Below, piece by piece: positions 11,062 through 23,554 of a stretch of DNA of 64,000 nucleotides. Every line of letters starts with the position of its first letter. The first letter of the stretch is position 1. Under the pieces are notes generated by a model that saw nothing but the letters and a program-made list of their open reading frames with translations, ran no database searches and had not been told where the DNA came from. The translations under genes and the position numbers were made by a program. Origin of the DNA: Rhizoctonia solani (Eukaryota; Basidiomycota; Agaricomycetes; Cantharellales; Ceratobasidiaceae); assembly GCF_016906535.1 (NCBI RefSeq), contig NC_057380.1:868001-932000 (forward strand), read 5' to 3'.

Positions 11062-13364
11062 TAAGCGCCAACGTAGAGTTTCAAGGTGAGATGCGCAAAC
11101 CCCTCCACAAGCCGATCATCGAGGTTATATAGCAACCTAGAAATTTGCAACCATCAACACTATGACCGAGGGTAAAAGAGGACCCTGGCCGCGAGCGTTT
11201 GGCACTGCAATATCATTGTTTTTTTTGTTTGATGCGCCGCATTTCATCTCAGGTTTCGGTCTCCCGTTCAACGCCGACCATTCGGTAATCGGTGTATCTC
11301 CGCCGCATGGACTAACCTCGGTCACGCTTACGCACTGAGGTCTGACGTCAGAAGTAATGACCAACTAGTTTGGGGTGTGTATCAACTCCTGTCTTATTTT
11401 CATTACTTACGCTTTTGAACTATGTCCACACCGGTGGCGCACACTCTATCAATCAATTACTCAAATTGGGTATCAAAAGTCACCCCGTTTAGGTAAAGTT
11501 CAGCCGCGATTCCTCGGTGAGCTAGAGTACACCGAGGGCGTTCAGGAGTTCGGGAGTGCAAGTCGCATTTAGCTAATAAAAACCCTGTGATTTTAGGTCG
11601 GAGCTGACGAGGATACATTACACGCGCGTCGCCCGCGCGAATTATGCGGTGCCATCGGTGATCGGGAAACTCGAGACTTTTCTGAAACGACCGACCGTAT
11701 GGCCTGGTTACCCTATTCGATAAACTGTTCCGCGCCACGGGGACCCCGGCCGAAAGTGCTCTGTCCACTGTTGAGATCGGCAATCACCTTGGTAGGCAAA
11801 GTTAGACCTGTAATATTAATCCTTACTCGATCTAGGAGACATTTTCCATTATTTATAGGATCGTCCGAAATGGGATAAGCGATGCGCAACTTTGGCGCTT
11901 CCACTGGATCTGCGCTCCAGATCGGGCGATCGCCAAAGTCGTCAGAAGCCGACACTGTTACACACGTGGCGCACCATGGATCCAGGGGCAGTGTGATTCC
12001 GGCATACGCCAAGGAAGCCGGTTATCGCCTTCCCGGTTGACGCTCATTCACCTTGAATAGGTACGAGCTGATGCGCTCAGGAGTCAACACTCCCATCATC
12101 AAGGAACTTGTCTCGGGGAGTCTCGCCGATGTCTATTTATGTATATGTATACTTTTTATGTCTGCCGCGTGGCCGACTAAAATTTGCATGCAGTCTAAAA
12201 GAGGGTGGGTTCTGTTTGGCCATGATTTGAAATCTGTCGTCATGTGGGGTACAGTATAGCCATTTTGTTGTTCGTTTCTCAAATACCGGAGTGCTCTTGT
12301 TGCGATCACGTAAAACGAATGGGGTAAAGGAAAGCCGCTTGCGCCCGTTGACGAGAGTTATTCATAATGGTCGCTTTACCTTATAACGCAATACCAGTGA
12401 ATGCATACAACGTGTGCCAGTATTGAACCGTAAACTGCCTCAAACGAGGCATACCTTGAGAACATCTTACCACACAGTCTCCAAGTTGCTGTGATTACAA
12501 CGACGTAGATATCAGGTATGAGCGCCAATTTTGCGCCAATAAACAAAAAAAAATCTGATCGATGCTGCAGATGGATATGCCCCCCATAATCTTTACCGGT
12601 GCAAAAGTAGCATACCGGGAATCTCATTGAAAGAGTCTGGAGCTTTCGTGAAAGTGCGCAGAATAACAAGACCGAGGGGACCTCTGAATTACGAAAACGA
12701 ATAGACCTTCGCTCTGAGATAAATCAATTGAGAAGTGCGTGTACACGTACACGTATGCATGTACACCTCTAACATTGTTGCGTCTGGAATGTATTTCACG
12801 AAACTCAGTGCTAGCATACTATGCCAGGTAAGAAGCCGGAGATGAGGACCTAGCGTACATGTGTTCCTATTCATTTCCGCGGCAATCTGTTGAATAGCAA
12901 AGCGCCAACGTTTCACCAGTAACTCAGGGCCCAAACATTTAGCGCCTATCTTTCAGAGTCTACATAGATACAGTTTAAGCTTGTTCATCAGTGTAGTAGA
13001 ATCATGAGCAAGCCCAGAGATCATTTTAAACCCGCTTAACCGTAGCAATCCCTACAGGTGACCAGGTCCTCCTTGTGCAATCCGCACGAAGCGGACGTCA
13101 GGACTTAGGATTCGAGGAGGCCGCAATGAGGTTGCACAAGGTCTATGCCATGAGGTAATGGTAAACCTAAATGTGCCAAGGATCCGCAGTTGGAAGGCGC
13201 ACAAGGCTGAAGTGAGGAAGCCAATTTAAGGAAGTAATGGTCAGATTTGGCCAACACTCCTTGTATATAAATTTGGACGTGGATTCTGGTGTCTGGACAG
13301 TCCACATTTTCGGGTTTTGCCGTACTTTACAGATAAAGGATCTTTGGTTTTGTTCTCAAGAATC
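11062..13364. other. no gene supported; possible exon at 11713-12012 (-)
   Basis: The minus frame at 11713-12012 (no ATG; opens after a stop) encodes a protein-like segment with LPLDPWCATC and VRINITGLTLPTKV; it could be an exon of an unrecognised gene, but no family could be assigned. Other ORFs (12376-12669 -, 12689-12934 -, 13105-13305 -) show nothing recognisable. Confidence 0.3.
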
Positions 13365-13369
13365 AAATT
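13365..13369. repeat. target-site duplication of the Copia element (left)
   Basis: AAATT directly before the 5' LTR; the same 5 bp follow the 3' LTR at 25352-25356. Confidence 0.9.
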
Positions 13370-13611
13370 TGTAGAAATATCATGTATATAGTAGTAAATA
13401 CAAGAAGGATCTGGAATGTACTGGAACATACATGTAATCGAGTCAAGCGACGATACCTAGTCATATACTAGATGACTCGACTATAATGTAAAGGTATAAA
13501 TACGGGTGCACTCGACCGTATAGTACATCACTCTCTTTCTCTATTCACACTACTGTCTTTACTATCGTTTTGTATTGATATAATTCTATTTACAAACTTA
13601 TTCTTTCTACA
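13370..13611 (+). repeat. Copia 5' LTR
   Basis: 242 bp, TG...CA, perfect 8-bp inverted termini TGTAGAAA/TTTCTACA. Contains a TATAAATA box at about 13494-13501 and a pyrimidine-rich stretch downstream, the likely U3/R start. Differs from the 3' LTR only by a 2-bp indel (ATCACTC versus ATCATCCTC). Confidence 0.95.
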
Positions 13612-13625
13612 GGTTATGAGCCCCG
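13612..13625 (+). other. primer-binding site candidate of Copia
   Basis: GGTTATGAGCCCCG lies immediately after the 5' LTR, where the tRNA primer binds in Copia elements. The specific tRNA was not determined. Confidence 0.45.
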
Positions 13626-13698
13626 ATTGAACGCTTATAACCAACCGTAAATAGAATATATAAACCACTTACCCAAGTATACTCAAACACAATAAGAA

Positions 13699-16600
13699 AT
13701 GGCTGAGAAAACACCAACCATTACTGGTGCAAGCGGATTGCACCAAATCCCATCCCTCCGGGGAACTGAGAATTACAACACATGGCGTATACAGATGGAA
13801 GATATACTTACCAATCTCGATCTGTATAGCTATGTAGACGGCACAAATGAAAGACCCAAACCTAAGATAAAAATCAGGGTTACTGGTCGCAAAGACGATG
13901 ATGGAAACGACTTACCCGATCTTGAAGTAGGCAATGATGATTCCGCATACACGGAATGGATCAAAGCCAATCGTAAAGCACTGTCAAATATTAGACTAAG
14001 AGTCGAAGGGAACGTACTTACACACATACAATCATGTAAATACTCCGCCGACGCTTGGAATCTCTTGGCAGCAACATTTCAAGTTAAGGGTACTGTTGGA
14101 CTAATTGACTTACAAAGAAAGTTCTTCAGCCACAGGATGTCGGACAGCAAAGACATTGAGGAACACATACAATGTATGCGTGGATGGTTCCAACAAATCA
14201 ATGACATTGCACCAAACTCGTGCACTGAAGCCGATTGGATAACCACGTTAGTAGCAAGCCTACCTGACTCATGGGACACGTTCACCCAGTCTGTAAGCTT
14301 CGAATTCAACACTGAAGACAAGAATAAATTAGCCAATCAAGTGAGTGACCTACGCTCACGTATTATGGCCGAAGCACACCAAAGAAATACCCAACAACCT
14401 GACGGTAAGATTTTCTTTGCTACAAATAAACCAAGCTTCAATAAATTTGTACGTACCAATATGAGTAATAAAGGCCCAGATAAGTCTAAATCAAAATGCA
14501 ATAACTGCGGAAAGATTGGACACTGGGCAGCCAAATGCCGAGGTCCAGGTGGAGGCGCATTCAAGCCCAACCATTCAAATAAAGGTGGTCAACCAAACAG
14601 AAGATTCAACACACCAGGAAAAGCTAGGAATGGCAATGCCCGCACGCATATAGCCATAGCTAATAACTCCAAACATAAAGAATATGCGTTCTTGACCCTT
14701 GAGGACAAAATAAGCCTGATAGGCAAGACCCCCAACACCTGGATAGCGGATAGCGGCACTACTACTCACATAGCAATTGATTGGAATGCATTCTCCAATT
14801 ATACCAAGTCATCTGGCTACGTTGCCGGAGTCACTGGCAAAGAGCCAATAATGGGCCGCGGCACTGTAGAGCTATTGTGCTTAAATAATACAGAGAAGAA
14901 CAAATACACAAAGATTAGGCTCACCAATGTAGCTCACGTGCCAAGTTTGCCCGCAAACCTAATCAGCTTATCATTAGTAACTGATAAAGGCACTAGAATT
15001 CTGATGGATCAGAATGAATTGCAAATACTAGATAAAAACAATAGACCAATCATTATCGGATCAAAGTTGAAAAATTGCAAACAAGGAAACCTTTGGAAGA
15101 TCAGCGTGAAACCCGTAAACAATTGCAATCAGAAGCTCGAGAACAATAAACTTACTGAAATAGTACTGACCAAACAAACCGGACGCACATGGTTTGAATG
15201 GCACAAGGTACTTGGGCACATTGGCCCGCAAGCACTCCAACAACTAAAATCCAACAAAGCAATCAACGGAATGGAGATAATAGAAGACAACATTGGACTC
15301 AACTTTGAATGCAACGTATGTATGCAGTCAAAAGCACACACCCGACTGTTTCCAAAAGAATTGCAAACCAAAGTGTCTGAAATCGGCGAATTAATTGTTA
15401 CCAATGTATGGGGACCCGCTCAAACTACATCTATAGGACGATACAGATATTATGTATCATTTACTGACGTTGCAACTAGATTCACTTGCTTAGGATTTCT
15501 CAAACATAAGGATGAAACTCTGAACAAGTATAAAGCATTTGAAGCAATGATAAATACACAGAAAGATAAAAAGATAAAGCAAGTACGCTTTGACAACAGT
15601 TGCAAATTTGTAAATAAAGATTGGATCAAGCACACTAACCTGAAAGGTACAATTTTAGAAACCACGGCCCCATACTCAGTGCAACAAAATGGTATTGCTG
15701 AAAGGTTAAATTGCACATTAGCAGACAAAGCACGTGCAATGCTACTCAAATTGGGCGCACCAAAGTTCCTTTGGAACAAAGCAATTGCGTACGCCTGTTA
15801 CCTGAAAAATCGAGTACCGACGCAAGTGCAAGGAAAGTTCTGGAAAACGCCGTTCAAAGCGTTTTGGGGTAAGAGACCCAACGTAAGTGTACTGCAACCA
15901 TGGGGAACAAAATGCTATGTACTGGATCAGGGGGAGAGCCGCTCTAAGTTAGAATTGAAGACGTTCACGGCTCTATTTACCGGCATATTGGACGTTCAAG
16001 GCAAAAGCTGGCGTTATTACAAAACGGGAGCGAACCGTATATTGCACTCACGCAATATATTGTTCCCAAGAACCCATACACAGGCCAATAACATACACAA
16101 CAACACGGATTGGGGGGAATCAGTCGTTCCACCTGCTGAGGGGGAGAGAATGACTCGCACCAACAGCACTGCGGAACAATGCAACAAAAATGCTAGAACA
16201 GGGGGAGCAAATCAAGTCAGTGAACAAATCAAGTCAGAAACAAAACATACTAGTGAGCTGAAAGATATAAAAAGCAAAGGAAAGAGCAAACAGAAAGCAT
16301 CAAACTCACCAAGCCAATCTACTGAGCCTAAACTCACTACTCACGCTGCTGTTCCTAAACCCAGCTCTACTTGTTCTAAGCTTACTATGCCCCACTCTGG
16401 GACTTGTCTTGATACTGCTGAATCTGCTTGCAAGATCAATGCAAACCCCTCCCTCAAGTCCTCTGGCGTCCAAACCCGTCGCCAAAACCCCAACAAGCCC
16501 AAGCTCACCTTGGACACCAACTATGGAGGTGTCAAGATCACTGTCAAAGACACTGCCGCCGCTCCCACCGGTTTGTCTAGCCCAAACATCCCTGGTGCAT

Positions 16601-17137
16601 TCACTAACTATGTTACAGAACTTGACAAATACTGCAATGACTCAGGAAGCAATTACTCCAACGCATACATCCTTGGAACAAGCGCAAATCAACACAATTC
16701 AGTCACCAACATCACCTTGTTTTGTTCCCACATCCCCTCGCTTGTCTCCAACACCTCGTCTATTATATCTGCCCCAACTATCCCAACCAAACTCGCCTCT
16801 GAATTGGCCGCACAGGAGGAACCACGGATCCCGGCCTTCACCCCAACCGGTGAGTTGGCTGGACAATTTGGTGAACTCAAACTTACCTCAGAACACTTCC
16901 CACCGCCAGCAGAATCCATCCTGGAGACCTTCACAAACAACAACCTGCACTGGGTTTTTGCCGCCAACCTTCTGGCAACCAGCAATAACCCAACCACTGA
17001 GGAGGCATTATTGGGACCAGACGCGGACAAATGGAAGGCAGCAATGGAACAGGAGATTGCAACCTTGGAGAAACAGGGAACGTACAACACCTCAACGCTC
17101 CCACCAGGCAGGAAGGCAATGGGATGCCAATGGGTAC
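13699..17137 (+). pseudogene. Copia gag-pol, N-terminal part (gag, PR, IN, start of RT)
   Basis: ATG at 13699 (MAEKTPTITGASG) opens an uninterrupted frame. Gag (UBN2-like, about residues 10-250) is followed by the zinc knuckle CNNCGKIGHWAAKC near residue 267, the aspartic protease motif WIADSGTTTH near 350, a pre-integrase zinc segment (WHKVLGHIG...CNVCMQSK), and the integrase core with FTD (near 588), RFDNS (near 630) and NGIAER (near 664), so D-D-E appears kept although the usual GGEF after the second D is replaced. A low-complexity linker precedes the RT start (WKAAMEQEIATLEKQG). The frame enters the Gypsy A LTR and stops within it at 17143-17145. The missing half lies at 23555-24981. Confidence 0.95.
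17133..17137. repeat. target-site duplication of Gypsy A (left)
   Basis: GGTAC before the 5' LTR; repeated at 23550-23554 after the 3' LTR. It lies within the Copia RT codons WVL. Confidence 0.95.
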
Positions 17138-17707
17138 TGTCGTAGACACACTCAATACCAGGGAATTTATTCCCATTTTCTCGGATTTAAACGAAGGCAA
17201 ACGGACAACATTTTCGATCACGTGACTTCGGCGCTTATCATACGCTAAGCGCCGAGCCACGTCCCCTTCCGCGCTTACCTCAGCATACGTAGCCACCTCC
17301 ACCTGATGACATCATTATGACACGTATGCATGAGTAAAGCCGACTGCGGAGCGGGGTTCTTATTGGATTAGGTTTTGCATATTCTGTATTTGTATTTAGT
17401 CACTTCTGTAATATATAAGGAGGCCAACCGACCATGGTAACACCCAGGTCAATTACCTCTTGTCGCATCCCCATCACTGTACAAGGGCCTTAAGCCCAGT
17501 AAACCTACTTAGTTACTTAGTCCACACCGCCTTAAGCGGCCTTCTTGCTGTAGTTACTTAGCTGGTCATCGCCCTTACGGCCTTGGTCACCGTAGTATAG
17601 CTGGTCGTCGCCGTAGGATAGCTTGCCGCCGCCTTACGCGGTTCTCACTTAGATACATCCGGCCGCAAGCGCCCTCCTCCTCGACGTCCTTACAGACGTC
17701 TAGGACA
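17138..17707 (+). repeat. Gypsy A 5' LTR
   Basis: 570 bp, TG...CA. Contains TCACGTGA at 17218-17225 followed by the palindrome GGCGCTTATC...CTAAGCGCC (about 17229-17254), and an AATATATAAG TATA-like box near 17411. Confidence 0.95.
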
Positions 17708-17760
17708 CTAGGTAATCAACCTTACGTCGGTTGCAAACCGTTTTGTACCCACCACTAAGA

Positions 17761-17880
17761 ATCAACAAACGAGAAGGGTACCTGTACTAGCACAAGCGAA
17801 ATCACGTGATTGGGGCCACCTTGCGGGACAGAATAATCAAAAGTCCCCCACCCCCACGTAGTAGCAAATTGCTATAAGGC
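17761..17880 (+). promoter_or_regulatory. conserved 5' leader block of Gypsy A
   Basis: Starts ATCAACAAACGAGAAG and includes AAAGTCCCCCACCCCCACG and AAATTGCTATAAGG. A very similar block is at 31261-31381 in Gypsy B. It lies between LTR and gag and is non-coding; a role in RNA packaging or translation is only a guess. Confidence 0.5.
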
Positions 17881-18017
17881 AGAATACCACTATTGTCCGC
17901 ATACCCACGGTCGCCGCACCTTCTACCAGCGACCTCAGACAGCAGATACACCCGCTTGCAGAGACTAGGCTCTACATTACGCCCGCCCACGGCTGTAATT
18001 AGCAGCACTTACTGTCC

Positions 18018-18051
18018 AACGCTAGGTCGTTTGACGCAGAGGTTTAGCGTT
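18018..18051 (+). promoter_or_regulatory. conserved pre-gag hairpin (Gypsy A)
   Basis: AACGCTA and TAGCGTT form a 7-bp stem with a 20-nt loop containing TTGACGCA, about 155 nt before the gag start. Equivalent hairpins occur in Gypsy B (31522-31553) and Gypsy C (42713-42742, minus). Confidence 0.5.
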
Positions 18052-18205
18052 TGAGTAGTCAAGCGCTCATAAGTCCTGATATAGGCACTCTGGCTATACA
18101 GCCTCCACTCCCCCCCACTCGCCCACCATTACCTCGCGCACCCCCACTCGCTCCTCATCCCAGGCATCTTCCCACGCTGGCCGCTCCTATCCGCCAACAC
18201 ATTCC

Positions 18206-19564
18206 ATGGCAACCTGCTCCCGGCCAGCCTCTTGAACCCGCTCCCCAATCGATCAAGGGGAGCTGGAACCCCAATTTCCGCCAACCCCCTATGTCGAACT
18301 TGGGGAAGTCTCCCTCGAGCGGATTACCCGCCTCCTCCTCGGCCTCCTCGGCCAAGTCAAGAACCTTGAGCGGAAAGTGGAAGAAGTCCGAGAAGCAGGG
18401 GTCGAAGCCCGTACCAACCTTGAGAACATCTCTCAAGCCGTTGATACTGTCAAGGATGGGCTTAGAAGCCTCCAGCTTCACGGGCCGCGGACCCCTGAGG
18501 ACACCAAGCCCCCGGCCGTGGAAGCAACGCCACGCCCCTTATCCAAAGTCAACCCTATTGGATCGACTAGTTGGGTCTCATTCTGGCCCGAATCGTCCAA
18601 GGGGCTCCCTGCCTTTGCCCAACCCACTCCTGTACGAGCAGCACCCCCGCGAGTCCCATCTCCCCCTCCATCTCCGCGTCTCCAATCCCCGATCGGAACA
18701 GCCGCCCCTCCACCTCCGGCTCCAGTTGCCGCCTATCCCGCCCCGGTCAAGGTTGACCACCCCGACGCCTACACAGGCAAAATAGGGAGCAAGGCAAAGC
18801 AGTGGCTGACTAGGATGCTAGCCTGGACCTGCCTTAATTCACGGATGTTCCCTACCAATCAAGAGGTTCTCTCCTTCCTCTTGATGAATATGAAGGACAC
18901 CGCTGGGGCCTGGGCCCACCCTCACCTTGACCAACTTGGCTTGCACCGGGCCATTATTCAAACGGTTGAAGGTTTCAAACTGGAGTTTCTGGCGGCATTT
19001 GGTGACCCTGACGCCACAAGGGCCGCCGAGCGGAAGATCACCACCCTTACCCAGTCCGGCACATGCGCGGACTACATCACTAAGTTCAGGACCTAGCAAT
19101 GGAACTGGACTGGAACGACGCGGCCCTCCGAGGCCAGTTGCCAGTTTGCCCGCGGCCTCCACTGGGAGGTTAGCCGCCAGATTGCAACCCGCAAGCACCG
19201 GCCCTGTACCCTCCTCGAGCTGCAGAACGCAGCACTTGTCATCGACAACGCTCTCCGCAAAGAGCGCGCTAGCCACCCACCAAGGGACAATAAGCCTAGC
19301 AAACAATCTAACCCCGCAAGGGGGACGAGTACCGGCCAGCCCACAACCGGTTCGAAGAAACTCTCTGACGACCCAAATTTTGTGTTGGAAGAAGAACGCA
19401 ACTGCCGCCGCGCCGCGGGCGCCTGTATCAAATGCGGCAAAATGGGCCACAAGTTTGCGGAATGCCGCACGGGCTGGAAAGCCACCCCTATTGAGGATAA
19501 GGGGAAGGCTAAGGAAACCGCCAAAATTGGCAAAGACTCCGAGTACCAATTGGGAAAAGAGTAA
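18206..19564 (+). pseudogene. Gypsy A gag, damaged
   Basis: Structural protein of the particle. A plausible start ATG at 18206 (MATCSRPAS) is soon followed by TGA at 18233. The downstream frame carries a coiled coil (LLGQVKNLERKVEEVREAG), a Pro-rich linker and the retrotransposon Gag core (AYTGKIGSKAKQWLTRML ... EFLAAFGDPDATRAAERK). It stops at TAG near 19094 because one base is missing (ACC-TAG-CAA). A 7-bp duplication near 19138 (GCCAGTT) restores the frame. The C-terminus keeps a zinc knuckle CIKCGKMGHKFAEC and ends at TAA 19562-19564. Non-functional as written. Confidence 0.85.
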
Positions 19565-19608
19565 GGGTACCTGCTGCCGCGCGCAAGGACCCCAAGGACT
19601 CTGGGCTT

Positions 19609-22600
19609 GTGGAAATCTGTAATATATTGAATAGTAACAATAGAATATCCCCACTTTTCACAATTTCCATTAAGCCAGAGAAACAAGCGGAACACTTAGA
19701 AGTCCTGATAGACTCAGGCGCAACATCCTCATTCCTTCACCCACGTACTGCAGAATCACTCCGCCTTCCCCTCATAGATCTCCCTTCACCCTGCACTGTC
19801 ACTATGCTCGATGGGTCGAGCCCCCAGGCCGGAAAAATCTGGAAAAAGGCTAACCTGACCTTCTCCCTTGATGGCAAGAAAATGACCGAGACCTTCCTCA
19901 TATGTAATACAGGGTCTCATGCTGCCATTTTGGGTTTGAAATGGTTGGACGCACACAATCCAGAAATTGATTGGAACGCACAAACCCTCTCCTTTCCCCA
20001 TACACCACCAGAACACGTGGCCATTGCCGAAGAAGAGGAAGCTGATCAAACACCCCTTGAAGGAGTACCCCCAGAATACCACCAGTATGCCAAGGTATTT
20101 GGGGAGGAAGAATTCAACAAGCTTCCCCCACACCGGCATTACGACATCGGGATTGAACTCACAGAGGAAGGCCCCCTCAATTTGCCTCTCTATAGTATGA
20201 CCGATGCCGAGTCCGCTACGCTCAAGGACTGGCTCAGGGACGAACTCAAGGCAGGCAAAATACGTCCTAGCAAGTCTTCCATCAGTTCCCCCGTGATGTT
20301 TGTCCCCAAAAAGGACGGCTCCCGTTGCTTGGTTGTTGATTACCGCCGCCTGAATAACCGGACCAAAAAGAATGTTTACCCGTTACCCCGCCCTGACGAC
20401 CTCATGGCCCAGCTCCGTGGCGCCAAGGTCTTCACCAAACTAGATCTAAGGTGGGGTTACAATAACGTCCGGGTTAAGGAAGGTGACGAATGGAAGACCG
20501 CGTTCCGTACCAAGTATGGCCTGTACGAATCCCTTGTCATGACCTTTGGCTTAACCAACGCCCCGGCATCATTCCAACATTTTATGAATGATTTGTTTAA
20601 GGACATGCTTGATGTATGCGTTATCATATACCTTGATGACATCCTGATCTACTCCAAGGATGACGCCACACACACCCAGCACGTTCACAAAGTCCTACGC
20701 CGGTTGATGGAGAACCAATTGTTCTGCAAAGCGTCCAAATGCACCTTCCACGTCACCTCTGTGGAATATCTGGGAATTATTGTTTTGGACAAAGGTTTCA
20801 GCTTGGACAAGCTCAAGATCCAGGCTGTACAGGAATGGCCTACGCCCACTAAGGTTAAAGAAGTCCAGTCATTCCTGGGCTTTGCCAACTTCTTGCGCCG
20901 CTTTGTTGCCAACTTTAGTCACATGGCTAGGCCGCTACACAACCTGGTCAAAAAGGACACTCCTTGGAAATGGGACATCAAGGAACTTCCAAGGATTAAA
21001 GGACGCTATTACCAACGCACCCGTACTATGCCATGCAGACCCGTCCAAGCCCTACTTCCTAGAAACAGACGCCTCAGGGGCAGCACTAGGCTCCATACTC
21101 AGCCAACGCCAGGAAGACGGTCGCCTTCACCCACTAGGTTTTCTATCTGAGTCATTCAAGGGCGCCAAACAAAACTATGACACGCACAACAAGGAACTAC
21201 TTGCAATCATCCGCTCCTTTGAGTACTGGCGTATTTTCCTGGAAGGAACCCTGCACCCTGTTACCGTGTTTACCGATCACCGCAATCTGGAGTACTGGAA
21301 GGAGTCACGCACATTCAACCGTCGTCACGCCAGGTGGCATCTATTGTTGGCCGGGTATAACTTCCAAATTGTATACCGCCCCGGTAAACAGTCCGGCAAA
21401 CCAGACACTCTTTCACGACGTTCAGACCATGCCAACATTCCACCAGATGCCCAAACCATGCTCCCCGACCCAGTTTTTGCCAACGTTGCGCTAGTCACGC
21501 CTGAGAAGGAGTTACAACGCCAGATTGAATTATCCTTAGACCAAGACGAGTCCCTGGAGGAAATCCTCCAATTCCTGCAGAACGAGTCCAAGGCCCCACC
21601 CTCAATCAAACGCGCCTTCAAAGATTACGAGATGGAAGCAGGCCTGCTATTCTACCAAGGGCGAATTGTAGTACCAGACGTGGGGACATTGAGGACAGAC
21701 TTACTCCGTATATTCCACGACAGCCCCTTAGCCGGCCACCCAGGCAGACAACGGACCTTAGAATTGGTATCCAGAAACTACTACTGGCCTGGCATCCGCG
21801 CAGACACGTATTGGCACGTGGACTCCTGTGAAACGTGCCAACGGATCAGAAAGCCCAAGTACGCGCCTATCCCACCTCAACCACTGGAACTTCCCGTCAA
21901 GCCCTGGCAACACGTATCTTACGACATGATAGTAGATCTGCCTAAGGACAGAAGCAACGACTCCATCTTGGTCATAGTGGATAGCTTCACGAAGTATGGG
22001 ATTTTCGTCAAATGTTCCAAGAAGCTCAAGGCACCTGAACTAGCGGAATTGTTCTTGGAGCACGTATGGAAACGGCACGGTATGCCCGAGAAAACGGTCT
22101 CAGATAGGGGAAGAGTCTTCAATAACAAATTTCTGAGGGCACTGTACAAACGCCTGGGTATAGACCCCCACTTCTCCTCGGCATACCACCCCCAGAGTGA
22201 CGGACAAACAGAACGGGTTAACCCATCCATTGAACATTTTCTCAGGGCTTACTCAGGGGTCAATCAACGGGACTGGACCAAATGGTTACCAATGGCGGAA
22301 TTTGCGTACAACAATGCGGTCCACAGCAGCACAGGAAAAACACCATTCAAAGCCCTGTACGGATGGGAACCTACCCTGACACCTTCAAACGTACCCACAG
22401 ATGTACCAGAGGCCGACAAACTAGCCCAGACAATGGAGGCACAATGGAAGGAAGTGGAATCGGCACTCCGGCAATCCAAGCAACGCATGACGGCCGGAGA
22501 GGATGGAAGCCCAATAGAGTTTGAGATTGGAGAAGAAGCCTGGCTGGACGCCAGAAACGTCAACCTCAAAACCTTGAGTCAAAAACTTACGGAACAACGC

Positions 22601-22987
22601 CTAGGACCATTTAAAGTTATTGAGAAGATCTCTGACTGGGCCTACCGCCTGGAACTCCCCCCTACCATGCAAATCCACGACGTCTTCTATGTAGGACTCC
22701 TGTCTAAGGTCAAAAAAGACAAGAGACGCGCCTTTGAGAATCGCCCCCCACCAGTCACAGTGGATGGGGAAGAAGAATACGAAGTGGAAGGGATTACCAA
22801 CGCAGAAGAACATAACGGGAAATGGTTTTTCCGGGTAAAATGGAAGGGTTACGGTTCTGAAGAAAACACATGGGAACCCCAGGAGAACCTAAAAAACGCG
22901 GAAAAATTTTTGAGGAAATACAAGGAGGACATGAAAAAGAAGGCCCTCGGCGCTGCCAAGGCCCTTAGAGGGGGGGCAGTGTCGTAG
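19609..22987 (+). pseudogene. Gypsy A pol (PR-RT-RH-IN-chromodomain), one frame break
   Basis: Protease motif VLIDSGATSSF is near the start. RT has VDYRRLNNRT, FTKLDLRWGYNNVR and the active site IIYLDDILIYS; one conserved motif reads MTFGLTNAP instead of the usual MPFGL. Near 20990 the frame shifts: the first frame ends with unrelated residues and closes at 21150, while RNase H resumes in another frame (FQGLKDAIT, FLETDASGAALG, FTDHRNLEYW). A short deletion, not a clean one-base slip, is inferred. The integrase has an H-H-C-C zinc finger (CETCQRIR), VDSFTKYG and the E-containing QTERVN motif. The last 60 residues are a chromodomain (EYEVEGITNAEE...WKGYGSEENTWEP). The stop codon lies inside the 3' LTR. 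Confidence 0.9.
22967..22979 (+). other. polypurine tract of Gypsy A
   Basis: AGAGGGGGGGCAG directly before the 3' LTR, the plus-strand priming site. Confidence 0.7.
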
Positions 22988-23549
22988 ACACACTCGATAC
23001 CAGGGAATTTATTCCCATTTTCTCGGATTTAAACGAAGGCAAACGGACAACATTTTCGATCACGTGACTTCGGCGCTTATCATACGCTAAGCGCCGAGCC
23101 ACGTCCCCTTCCGCGCTTACCTCAGCATACGTAGCCACCTCCACCTGATGACATCATTATGACACGTATGCATGAGTAAAGCCAACTGCAGAGCGGGGTT
23201 CTTATTGGATTAGGTTTTGCATATTCTGTATTTGTATTTAGTCACTTCTGTAATATATAAGGAGGCCAACCGACCATGGTAACACCCAGGTCAATTACCT
23301 CTTGTCGCATCCCCATCACTGTACAAGGGCCTTAAGCCCAGTAAACCTACTTAGTTACTTAGTCCACACCGCCTTAAGCGGCCTTCTTGCTGTAGTTACT
23401 TAGCTGGTCATCGCCCTTACGGCCTTGGTCACCGTAGTATAGCTGGTCGTCGCCGTAGGATAGCTTGCCGCCGCCTTACGCGGTTCTCACTTAGATACAT
23501 CCGGCGGCAAGCGCCCTCCTCCTTGACGTCCTTACAGACGTCTAGGACA
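22980..23549 (+). repeat. Gypsy A 3' LTR
   Basis: 570 bp, same length as the 5' LTR; five substitutions seen by eye (e.g. CAATACC/CGATACC, GCCGACTGCGG/GCCAACTGCAG). Confidence 0.95.
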
Positions 23550-23554
23550 GGTAC
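23550..23554. repeat. target-site duplication of Gypsy A (right)
   Basis: GGTAC, identical to 17133-17137. Confidence 0.95.

Larger units (their letters stand above)
17138..23549 (+). mobile_element. Ty3/Gypsy chromovirus 'Gypsy A', nested in Copia
   Basis: Two 570-bp LTRs (TGTCGTAGACACACTC...GTCTAGGACA) with exact GGTAC duplication. The internal part holds a leader (17708-18205), a damaged gag and a pol with protease, RT, RNase H, integrase and a C-terminal chromodomain. The LTRs differ at five positions by eye. Integrase after RT/RNase H and the chromodomain place it among chromoviruses. Confidence 0.95.

Noticed and set aside
16409..17302. 279-codon ORF and antisense ORFs at the end of Copia part 1
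   Set aside because: Shadow frames of the integrase-RT linker; the Copia frame carries the domains.
18051..18785. 244-codon ORF overlapping Gypsy A gag
   Set aside because: The gag frame at 18206 onward has the coiled coil and Gag core; this frame is a Pro/Ser-rich shadow.
18839..19695. Long minus ORFs in Gypsy A (271 and 200 codons)
   Set aside because: Antisense shadows of gag and the beginning of pol.
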